In this document: piece by piece, positions 37,401 to 49,400 of the stretch | How the letters are laid out: each line of letters begins with the position of its first letter | How positions within the stretch are numbered: position 1 is the stretch's first letter | Assembly (NCBI GenBank): GCA_964036275.1 | Contig: OZ038437.1 | Coordinates: 364,001-428,000 of the forward strand | Length of the DNA stretch: 64,000 bases | From: Litoditis marina | Taxonomy: Eukaryota; Nematoda; Chromadorea; Rhabditida; Rhabditidae | Direction: 5' to 3' | The notes under the pieces: model-generated | Told to the model about the DNA's origin: nothing | What the model saw: only the letters and a program-made list of their open reading frames with translations | Databases searched by the model: none | Program-made: the position numbers and the translations under genes

Positions 37401-40400
37401 GGACACGTCGATGACGAATAGAAGGTCAACCAGGCAATTCGAGGACAGACCTAGACAGAAAATTCAAGGATACAGACATGGACGATGTGTGGAGAGTTTC
37501 AGAACCTTAGTGGTTGAATACTGAAACACCCCACTCATCCCGAACTTCGACTGAATATCAACAGGATCCAACTACAGAGACAGCGGGATGTGTTAAGATG
37601 ACTCGTATAGAATTGCTTTGAGAACCCTACGAATGTAGAAACAAAGAGCTAGAATGAGAATAGTGTGAAACAAATGTTCGCGGTATTGGAAGGTAAAACG
37701 TGTACAGGCTGAAGAACGAAGCTTTTATTGTGTTGTTGATACCAAAAGAACCTGAAAACAGTTAGTGGCAAAAATACCGTGCATTTGTCAGGTAATTCTC
37801 CGTGCTTCGAAAAACTGGGTACACTTTTCGGAGGAAGACTGGGTGGGAAGTTATTGCCCGGCTCTTTTATCAGTTGCATTAATAGCTTTTTTATGTTTAT
37901 ATGTTAATTTTCATCTGATATTGACCTGTAGAAGGCTTCTCGGCGATTTTCTCCAGCTCATTTGCAGTCCGTATGCCCTGCGCACGCGATTCCACAGTCG
38001 TCGTCTCTGGTACGGTCTCTGAACGAGTAAAGGTTGAACTATTCACGAATACATACTTCGTCTAGTATCCATTCAGTTATCACACATATGAAGAGCTGCA
38101 TGAAAAAAGTACTCAAATCTTTCGATGGTTTGAAATGTGTTCTGCCACATTAAGGTGTGAATTAGAGAGGTGGAGAGGTGTTTCTGCGTCTATGTGACCT
38201 ACACGCTTTTATTTTGTAGTTTGCGTCAAATCTCAACAAGGAGTTAATGAGAATCTAACCTGGAATCATTGTCGTTTTATCCACTTTTACTTTCTTCTCG
38301 TCTATCTTCTCAGTCTGTTCGACCGTCTTTTCAGTTGTTGAATCCTCCTGTTTCGGTGGCAAAGTAGTTTCGGCTGACTGTAATTTCCCAATATTCGAAA
38401 ACTCGACCTTCTCAATAATACTTACGTTACTTCAACAGACTTTCAACTTTCGCAATGTTACTGTACGTGTCTCAGTAGGAATGAAAGAGACTATACTCAC
38501 CTCCTCGCCGCCAGGTTTTATAGTAGCCGTAACCATGTTGAGAATCAGACTCTCCATACTTTCTCCGCTCTCGTTGTCCGTACTCTCTTCTCCTGCAGCC
38601 ATTTCTTTCTCTCCACTCTCGTCATCTCTAGCCGACTTTTTCTCTGCGCTCTTGCCAGTAACGATGCTGTCTTTCTCTGTGATCTCCTCGTTCACAACGC
38701 TCTCTGGTGCGACAGCTATCTTTGAACTTTCACAGTTCTTCACGTTCTTGCTGACAGCCTTGAGGAACTGGCTCTCCTGGTTGGACAGATAGATGTTGTC
38801 GTCATTGGCGGTCCAGGCCTGAAAAGGTGTGATGTACAATTGAAAAAGACTATGCGGTCAGGAGAGGCAAGGGGGGCCGAGACTATGCAGGGTTTTTCGG
38901 AGTAGAAGGTTCTGAATATTTGATTTGAGAAATTGTCTACTCTGTTCTGAACAGAGAAAACGATCATCTCAAATGGATACTTATGTTTTGACCGCGGTTC
39001 TCATGTAGATTTCATGTCCTTTCACGTTATTTATTCCCAAGTTGGTTTTATCGGTAGTTTTTGCCAATTTCAATCTTATATTGTCAAAATTATCACAAAC
39101 AATTCTGTTTGAATGATTAATCTTGATTTTCACGACAACTTGTGAATGATTACCTTCAGCTCTGAACGCGAGAATTGATTGCTGGCAGTATACGAAATGA
39201 GAACACTGTTCGGCGCTTCCCGGAGTTTCCTGTGAAGTTGGCAAGTTTCAGTTTGTCGAAAAAACATCAATTCGGGTCAAAGTTTCGTTTTTTCTCTCAC
39301 GTTAAGCATTGAGTTAGTCTGTGAACTACTGAATCATCAAATGTGGTTAAAGTTTATAGTGTGTTCTTCGGTTCAATGTACTATGTACATCAACAACAAT
39401 CCTGCTTATCAATTCAGAAGGGATTAACATTAACGTAAAAAACATCTGTTTTCTGCACTGTGGCTATTGACCTCTGTGGCACAGTAAAAGTATAATGCTA
39501 AACATCCCTTTCACAGTTCGTCATTTCGTAATATTTTGCATTGGGTGTTTTCTTGGGGTTTTCGCTGTTATTTCAGAACTCATATGTTTATTTTTAAAAA
39601 ATTGTCCAATAAATGTTCTATTTTATTCTATTCTATGACCCGAAATTAATGAATAGGAAGGATTCTTACATGGCGGTCATCAGAAGCTGTCTCCAATAGT
39701 CCTGACTCTGTCCATCCGTGAACAGAAGAGTCAGCAGTTTAGCCGTGGAGCGCCTATTCGAGAGCAACCTCTGGAAAAATGAAATGATCTGGTATACTTT
39801 CCTAGTCTTTTTTCTTCTCGATCACATTGCCAGCGTTCGCGATTGCACTGAACGAAGTTTGTTCATTCCACACTGTGCGATACCAATTGATTTTCAAAAA
39901 TAAGCCATGCATCGATCAATATTGAAACTTCCAGACAGGTCTTTGACCTATCCTTTTCCGAAATGTTCCCAAATGTTAATAGTTTGTATCCTAACTGATC
40001 GATAGCTATCAAGTCAAATAGTGGCAAAGCGCATTTGTTGATTGAGAGAACGTTTCAATATTCGAACTGCCACTGTACGGAGCATAGATTGAAACTGGGT
40101 ATACTCGTACCGCCATAGCCAATCTTGCTACCTTCACAGCCCAATTGGTTTCTCCTTTGTGTTCAATTTGATTCCTCTGTATCTCAATCGAATTAAGTGA
40201 ATTATGCCATTTGTCGAGATCAAACTACAATTACGTACAGCCATGGCCAGTCTCGCCCCCTCTACCGCCGATGTAGTTCCGCCACTGTGTTCTATGGAAG
40301 AAACGACCTCCAGAACGTCGTCTCGATCGGTTGATTGCAGGTTCAGCTCTACTTTGGCATCCTTGAAATATGGACTCCGTCACAAATTCATATTCAATAA

Positions 40401-43400
40401 ATATTCGTTAGTTTGAGTCTCAACAAAAACAAAAAAAGTTAGAAAGGGGGGCGTTTGACCTGAAAATGGGTGTCAGAATCTCCTAACCAAAATAACCTCC
40501 TCTACTCTTTTCTGTTGGAAAGTTTTGAACTTTTACTTTTAAAGTTATATATCTCATCCCATGGCTGTTCAATGGAAAGAAGATGGCAATACTTGCATTT
40601 TTCAACAGCAAGTGCCGATGTAATTGGAGTATATAACTGAGTGTGAGGTCAGTAACTTTAGAGAATAGTGAGCGTAGTGTCTTTCTATGGTTTTCCGATA
40701 GAACTAACCCTGGCGAAGCTGACTGCCCCCACTCGTATTCTTGACGTGGAATAATCTGCAGGCGAGAACAACTGAAGAGCGTGTAGAGCAACCTGGAATA
40801 TTTGTCTCTTGTCTTTTTTCGAGTTTGTGTTTGGCAATACACATCTAGATTGTCAACAAAACACTGTTTTTCTGAATCAAACCGCGTGTATCTAGGTTCT
40901 GATTACTAGTGAAATAACATTCTGCATTTTTCTGAAATTGTTGCACTCCAGACCAGAAAGGTGAACTTTCGTTCAGAGCATTCTGCACGATAAGCTTCAG
41001 TTGAACACTCCTTCCTTCATCAATTTTTATTGACTCAAAGATCATTTCAAAATGTTTCGAACAGTTTTACACATGCATTTTTGGAACTCAGATGAAACGT
41101 GGTATACCTGTATCTGTTTTTTGAAGTCCGCATCCACACTCTGTGATCGATCAATAATCAATACAATATCCACATCACATTTCACGGAGCCAGGCTGAAA
41201 CTCAATTGTTACTAGAGGGTGTCAACAACAACAACTGAGAGATGTGGCATCGATCCACTTTACATGCTATATTTATATGTTTATATGTAGATTTCCCGGA
41301 TTCAGACACTGTAGATGACACATTTGGTTTAAAGTCATGCGAGGACAAGATAAAATCTTACATCGTTCCACGTGAAAGCCAGGAATGCAGAAACTGATCA
41401 TTATTGCATGAAATTCTACTTTACTGGAGAACTAAATTATAAGGTTACGAATTTTGTCCCACGCAAACAAAACGTGAGAGCTACGTAGAAAAAGCTACCT
41501 CTGCGATGTCCTTCTGCTTGGAGGGTTCATTTGTGAGCAACGTGGGCACGACCTGGATTTCCTTGGGCTCCTTGGGCACCTCATTTTCATTTTCTTCTTC
41601 TGGCATGTTTTCTGAAACTAAATTGTTTTGTTCTACTCACAGTTTCCATCCACAGTATTATGCTGGATGTACCAGACAGATTCACCTTCAATAAGGAAAT
41701 TTTTTGGAAGAACTGTTTTAACTGCAAGTCATGTTCCGAAAATGTTTGTCACAATGAAGCATTAATTTATAAATAATTGCAGAACAGAATAAGAGATGAT
41801 GTAGAAAAAAAGGGAAAAAGAAGAGCGAATTTCAAATATGTGATGTGTTGTGTTTGTACTTTGATCTCTCTTGAGTTCCGGTCAGAAATATCAACCTCTT
41901 ATGTGTGTGCAGGTCGGACTACAGTTGCGGTACCCACAACTATTAGGATGACATCGCATTTCTGGTATGCTCCCTCTCATCATATGGAATCGAACTACAA
42001 TCTCGCTTTGTTCACCTCCTATATAAGATACCTGTGAGCAATTCGGTGATGTCGTTTCCCCCGGAACCTTCCATCTCTTCTTCAGCCTCAGAAGACTCCT
42101 CCGTGGCTGAACCCTCGATTGTCTCGATCTTACGCGGCTGTAAAAAGTGTCAGTTTTATTCACAGATATTTTATTTTCACCCCACGAATGAGATATAAAG
42201 TTGTTCAGTATCATGGAAATCCCATGAGAGCAAATTTTCAGACGGATTTAGGACACCGTAATGAAATTATAGAAGTGGTGATTTCAGTCTGCCCAAATAC
42301 ATTTCGACCAGAGTCTGAGCCAAAAAGTTGCCAACTTGATTCATGGTTGAGCAAGGTCAAAGTGGTAACAACTTTGAAAGTTAATCTCAAAAGCAACATA
42401 TTTCGACACTTTTTATGCAAGGAATATTACGATGAAATGGTACTACATAACAGTTTTTCATACCATTTCCGTGGTTGTAGTCTCACTTCTCGATTCCACC
42501 GTGAAGAAACGGTCTTCCGGTGGCGATGGTGGGTGAATTGCCTAAACACTCGCGTTTTTATGTTTTCAGAAAAAAAACCAACGTATTCGAGTAACTCGTC
42601 ATCGGTAACAGCAAAACTTTCCGTCAACAAGAACTACTTAAACGAGGAGAAAAGGACAACAAGAAAGACTATTTGTTTATGAATTCATGGATTCACATGC
42701 AGTGTATCTGTCGACTTAATTATTGATTCATTGATCACTTTGAATATCATCTGATATGCCACCGGTTCTGTGTATATCTCACCCTCCTCGTGAAAAGTCT
42801 ACAGTTTATATTGTAAGTTGTTTGCGGTAACTCTCAATCAAATAACAAACGCTACAATCTATGCTGAAAGAATGTTCATAATTATTACAATTGCTATTAT
42901 CATTATATTGTTGTTTTAGTCCCCATAACGTACCACATCTCCCTTGTCCAGCTCCTCTTCCTCGCCAGACAGTCCCTCTATCTCCGACTTCCCCCTCGTC
43001 ACACAACCACGCACGTACTTGGACAGAATCGGCACAAAACTGAACACACGGGGTGAACTAAGTTATGTTGTAGTTTGATGTTCACACAGCTCAACACTCC
43101 CGTATCCCACCAAAGTACAGTGGGTCAAACTACACAGAATCGATACGCATAATCGAGCACATTAACCTAATCATACACATATACAGATCAAATGTACACA
43201 GGAGCACTTGGGGACCGGTGCGCATGTTCTTTGTACACTAGTGCGGGCTAAATTAGGGGCGTGTCTCACCAGTGTGCACCGAACTACAAAATGAAAATTC
43301 AACTTTAACGAAAGAAATGCAGCACAAAATTCCCAGACTGAAGCGAAAACACAAGTCCAAATGGAGATAGCATAGTCTCGGAAGTTTACGACTAAATGTT

Positions 43401-46400
43401 TTATATTATAATAACTTTTGGAGTTGTTTTGAAACCAGAGGATTTTTTTTACATTTTTGTTCAACAAGTAATTTTTAGGTTAGAGCTTACAAAGAAAGCT
43501 CAATAACACAAACTTCTGATATTTGGGTCCCACGAAGACTCGGCTCTCGTCGCCAACATAAATCAATAATTCATCTTTGTTGTAGTCGCGACTGGCCGAC
43601 ACAGCGAAAAGTTCCGCACCTTCGTCCTGAGAAAATAAAATGAACTACACAATTGTTTCTATTTTATTGTTTATTTCACTTCAATTCATTTTCTTGTCAA
43701 TTAATTGAACTATTTGATGTACTAGTATTGAGAGTTCACTTCCGTTGCATAACACTTGAAACACTTTGTCAATGGTCGAACTTTTAGAAACTAATATCTA
43801 GTTTTGTAGCATTGCAGTCATGTAAACTACTAAAGTTAGAATGGAAACTCCAACAGTTGAATCTGATTGTCGAAAAAAATCAATGTTTTCATATTCAAAA
43901 GCCGACTGTACTAGTCCAGCTAGGTTTGATGAAGACTACTTCAGCTCTCGCTTCTCCAGCAGAGTGTATTCTTTTCAGTTTCTACTGAGACTCCTTTCAG
44001 CATGGATAAAACACTATCAATTGGTTTCAAACTCACTTCATCGGAAGCTTTAATAAATTTAGTAACCGATTCGTATTCGCTACTGCGACATTCCCGACAC
44101 ATTTCAAGTGTTTGAAAGAAAATGTCGTTGTTATGTTGAATTGTGTCCTAAAGGGGTCTCGACAGCCATGATGTGGACTATACCTGTAGTTGTCTTCCAG
44201 TTGCCTGTACCACGTTCCAATACTCCTGTCCGTGACCGTCAGAGATAAGAATGAAGACCTGCAATAAACAATAGTGAATGCGAAACTCAAAACTCAAATT
44301 CTCTTTTTGTTCCAGAATCTCTCAGATGCATCCAGGTCGTTGGTCGTTGGTCGTGACAGAGTGGCGCCCGTTCAATAGAAAACGTGGTCCAGGGCGTCCA
44401 CTGGTTAGATGGAGAGATGAAATGGTCGTTGCCGTGCAAAGTTACAATCGTTCGATGCGAAGAGGTCGTGTCCGTCCGCCCAATGTCCGAGGCGAAGAGA
44501 TATTGAGAATGTGCAGAGATAAAAATCTGTGGAAAGCGATAAAGGAACACCATATTGCAACAATATGACGTGAATGAATAAATCTTGAAATCTTGAATCT
44601 TGAATGCGGAATATAAATAATCAAATACTGTCACCACAAGCACTTATTATGTATATGTATTGGATCTCTGTAGACATGACTCTTGAGTAGAGAATGCAGA
44701 GCACAGAGTTCAGACGAAATTACTGTCCAACTTCTTACTCAACAAATAAACTACCACGCATATCTCATATGTAGGCAATGATTACGATTTTGTACGGGTA
44801 ACGTTTTCTGTTTCGGTGGGCTTCTTTCTACGAGTTTTATATTGTAATTTGTGAATTGAGGGCGGGCTCATAAGTGTTCCTTCGCAGAGATTACCAGGTA
44901 TATAATCGATATTTCCTTGCTCAGATAATGCAGTGTTCACCGTTATCCGTAAATCTAAATACCGTATCCTAGTATTATCGATCCTAATTCAATCGATACT
45001 CGCCTGTCGCGCGTCCTTCCTCTTTCCCCGTTGTAACTCCTCCACTCCTAGTTCGACGGCCGAGGCTATCCTTGTGTTTTGACCGGTGAATTTGATGTTC
45101 CCCACTGCCTTGATGACGTCATCACGTGATCTACCGACGGAAAAAGGCAACGCCACGTCAGCGGAACCCGCGAACCGCACCACGGAGACCTGAAAATAAG
45201 AATACAATAGAAAGCAAATACGACTATCAGCTGGTACTGCCTGGTATCAAATTTGGGTACCATCTGTGACCAGCTGGTAATATCACAACTGACTGAAACC
45301 TGTGGCCGTATTTTCGTTTGGTAAGCAAAACCCGAATAGTGTTTTATAGTCTACTCTCCCACCTATTGTGATAACTAATTGAGTTGTGTGTAAAACTGGC
45401 TAACCAAAGAATAGTGTATCATAGCCTTCATCAGAGTTTGGTTATTGAAATTTTGCTCGAGTAACTTTCCCGCGTATGGCTATTTGAGCTCACAAAAGAC
45501 CGACCAACGAATCTTTCTAAAGCCGTTGTGTGTGACTTTTGGATCCTAAATCAGTTTTTCTATTCAGGTTGGACAAAATTGAGTTCGAAAATCTTAGAAA
45601 CTACCTTGACTATGTGTTTTTGTGTTGTTCAACTTTCACAAGCTCGGGGACCGAGTGGTCGACTGGTTGAATGCGCGCTGGCACTAAAATGCTTCGATCT
45701 CACTCGGCACGGTAACTTCATGGCGGACCGCATGAGCTGGTAATAACGCTCACCCATGCCTAGTTTCTTATAATTGTCTTGGTTGTTAGTTGAAGAAAAT
45801 ATCACACGGCTGAAATAGTTGCCGTAAAAGATTATTATTTTTGTTATTATATAAAGCTACCGTTGTATATTTGATTGTTGTAAAAGTGAGTTCTTGTTAA
45901 ATATTCTACCTGCAGTCGTTCGAAGAACGCAAATTTGGGAAACGTGTTCAGTAGATCCAGCGCAATCTGTCGCTCATCCTCAAACACCGAGTAGATGCTG
46001 CCACTCGTATCCAGCACAATCATTACGTCGGCCTGCAGAACAAAACGTTTCATATTATAAACCGTGAGTCCGTGAGGTTTCCAATTGTTTTAATATGCCG
46101 TTATTGCAGTTGTTTTGGAGCTGATACCGTGTTCACGAACAATCGGTCTTTGAAGAAGGACGATTATCTGGTCCAATCGCAACGCTTCAGTCCTTTAAAC
46201 TGCAATACATTTTCCAATTGCAATTTGAAGGACCGTTGACACGGGATTGGTCCTTATTATCGTCCTACTCTAACCCTATTTTTACGACGAGACCGGTAGT
46301 TGTTTCTTTGAGGTTTCTCGATTTCGAAAGTCAGCGCCGCGCCTCGCGAAGCGCTAACAGGGTGCAGCTCGCAAAAAGTAGTTTGAAAGAACAAGACAGT

Positions 46401-49400
46401 TTTACCTCCAATTTCAAAATAGTTTAAGTCTCCACTCATTTCATCCGTCTCGTTCGTTGCAACAGATCACATTTTATTGCGTTAAAATCAACGAAAGCAG
46501 AATTTTCTTTAACGTACCTTGTCGTGCACACATGGCAGTTCCGTGGAGAATACTCGTTTTTTCTGTCCGGCTGAGGATCGGACACCAAATGCCTTTCCGG
46601 GTGGAGAGCGTGCGGGGGAGAACTTAGAGGAGCACGAGCCAACTGCCTGCAAGTTTCAGAATTATAAGTTGAAGTGATGCCTTCGAATAATTTTATCACA
46701 CTGGCATGAATGAAGTATGTGTGAATGAATGCTGGATTGTGAAGAGTTGAAAATAGAGCTTTGAAACTATAAATGAACTAAGACTTAGATCTACTACAAA
46801 TGAAGTAACGAGAAACTACAAATTAACTAACAACCTATGATTGTTGTATTTTTCTGTGAAGCACGTTCCCAAACCTAAATACTCTGAATAATCTTTCACT
46901 CTCATAGGTGATAAGTCTACGGCCTAATGGTCAGACCGCGATTAGAAAAGGTTCATTTCATGTCGGTCATTTGTTTTAGAGCATGCTGGTTAGGTTCTGT
47001 CTTCTCTTACAAAACTGACCTGATCGAGCAAGCCGAAGAAATTGCTAGTGTCCTGTGCCTGTATGACCACTCTATCCCTATCTCCCGTGTATCCAAGGAG
47101 GGCATATTCATTCGAAAGAGAACTTCCGGAAATAGCGAACACCTCAGCACCCAGGCTCTCAATTGCGGTCCTAAAAATATGATGTATGTTTTGAGTTATT
47201 AGTTTTGTCTTCACCTCCAATTCTTTCTATATTCCCTAGTCAAAGGTCATGATTCAACTCATCTGTTCGTTTCATGTGTTCTAATAACTAATTGGGACTG
47301 ATGTATGTGGTTTCATATATTACACAGATTCTGAAAATCATGACTGAGAATCACACTGGGATGTGCTCATTATGAAACATCGAGCCTACACAACTTGGAT
47401 GTAAATTAGTGAAAAAACCAATAGATAAGGTGAAGTTCCACCCACACTGCCTTCAGTGTCTCCCCCACGAAATCGGTATTCCGTCCACCGTGCGCCAATA
47501 GCACCACTTTGTGCGCAGTTGCCTTTCCGTACTGAAAACAAAGGAAAGCCGTTAAATTCCTATAAATGTCTTGTTTCGTCGGTCTCATTAATTGTAAACC
47601 TGAACCCTTGACAACTATTTAGGAACATTGTTTGCCGCCAAGATATAGCTCGTAAGATATTTTTGATCTGTTGCTTGACCCTTTTTGGCAGCTCCGGCGG
47701 CACTAGGGCGAGGCAAACCATGAAAAAAGAACTACAGTACTCTAGAGTAGTGAGTCTTCAAAATTGTGATCAATCGCCACAACCAAACACTTTATTCAGT
47801 CAAATTGGTTTGTTAATAATACTAACCCTAGTTTCATTCTTTCATTTTCTCATTCATACAAAATATTTTGGTTGGCTCTAATAATTTCAAGTATTGGATC
47901 TAGATGTATATAACTTTATATGTTTGTAACCTGTCTAAGTTGAGTGGCGGCTGCATCAAAAGCCTTGGCTACCGAGTTTTCAATGTGTGTACGGGGGCGG
48001 AGGGAAGAAATCAGAGAGACCACCTGGAACATACTTCAATACTAAATACCGATTTCTCTATACATTGAAGAACACGGTTCAATGAAGATTCCTATTTCTC
48101 AGTCTAAAGAAAAGAACATCAAAATTTGAATATTTCAGCTTTCAGAATTCAATAGTGGAAATACAGAGCAAAATTGTTTCATACTCACATGCACTGCTGA
48201 TTGATGATCGAATGTTAGAACAAGGCCTGATAATGGGATTAATTTGCGTGTTTTTAATAGAATTCAGTGTCTGGTTCACATCTCGTCTAGTGATTACATT
48301 CAAGAGTTCAACGATGTATGCGAAGTAGTTACAAACATTGAAGCCTGATAAATAACTCCATCTCAAACCCTCAACGATATTGCTTGATGTTTCCCACTGT
48401 TTTTAACCCATAAAAATGTCATTACATCTCCCTACTGCGAACCTACGAAAGTAGTATTCAAGTCTTTCTCACCCTCTTGGAGTCATTGGAGAAGGGCGAT
48501 GCCAGTTCTAGGAGAGTGATGGCCCTGTGGTGAAAGGCTATGATGGAGAAACGACGTTGCTCCTTGGTCGTCACCATTTCGATATGTCTGGAAATGAAAG
48601 ATATCGGATAAGTACGACAGATGGGGTTTCATCAATGTGGCTACAATAGTTTTTCGAGACCAATTATATTCTTCAACATTCTCGGTCCTGTGAGTTTCTG
48701 TTTTTCAATATCACAAAAAATTCTGATGTGCCAAAATAATTGCCCACCGCGTACCGAAAGTAGCTTGACATGTTATAAGCGATTGCGCAATGATTAGACC
48801 TCTCTGCAAGCTGTTTTGTGTCTTTTCTGTGAGAAGTGTATGAAATGTATAGATCGACTCAAAGACCAAGACTTCGTTGACGAGAACAATTCAACTGACC
48901 GTAATGTCCTCAATACGCGCTGCTGTTGAACTGTGAACTCGGTGATATTTGTGGGAGTCACATCTATTAGAAACACTATTTCCACTGGGAAATCATCACA
49001 AGCGACTGAAACAAGATATCGAATAGGGTATTCTCAATGCTAGTTGATACGGTGTATATTGATCTATCCCGCTGTTTTTGTAGTTTGATTCTATTGTTTT
49101 TTAGACGAAATCGGAAATGTATGACGTGTTGTGTGTTCAAACCACAACTCGGCCATCACTAGTAGCTCGTAGCTCTATGCTCAACAAAAAACAAAATGCT
49201 GGAGTCACGCAAAAATAGTTGTCATATTTCCCATCTGGATTCTTTCTGCGCGTTGATTATTTCGAATGACTGTTATAAAATGTATGTTTTCTCAGTTTTC
49301 TGAAAAGCATTTCTGATCACGTGTTTTAGCGAAGGTGAAAACCCGTTTTCAAGTGTTTTACTATGTTGAAACACGACGTGAAATCTCATTTGCCAGCCGC

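Larger units (their letters stand above)
42934..46032 (-). other. vWA domain 2 (exons 9-13), intact metal site
   Basis: About residues 255-455. It contains MIVLDTSGSIYSVF (DxSxS), a Thr loop in IKFTGQNTRIASAVELG and ILISDGHGQEYW (SDG). Exon 12 (GAELFAVSASRDYNKDELL) joins exon 13 only through the weak donor CAGAA|GTTTGT at 43513. After the domain the chain becomes acidic (GEEEELDKGD). Confidence 0.85.

Noticed and set aside
42119..42682. 187-codon plus-strand ORF, the longest in the window
   Set aside because: It starts at TTG inside an antisense vWA exon, and no family is recognised. It is kept only as a finding about the intron.
42783..42798. Possible 16-nt micro-exon between vWA exons 13 and 14
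   Set aside because: It has AG and GT borders, but including it shifts exon 14 into an immediate stop; direct joining of exons 13 and 14 keeps frame.
46915..46970. tRNA-like GGCCTAATGGTCAGACCGC
   Set aside because: The A-box resemblance is fair, but I could find neither a convincing B box nor stems.
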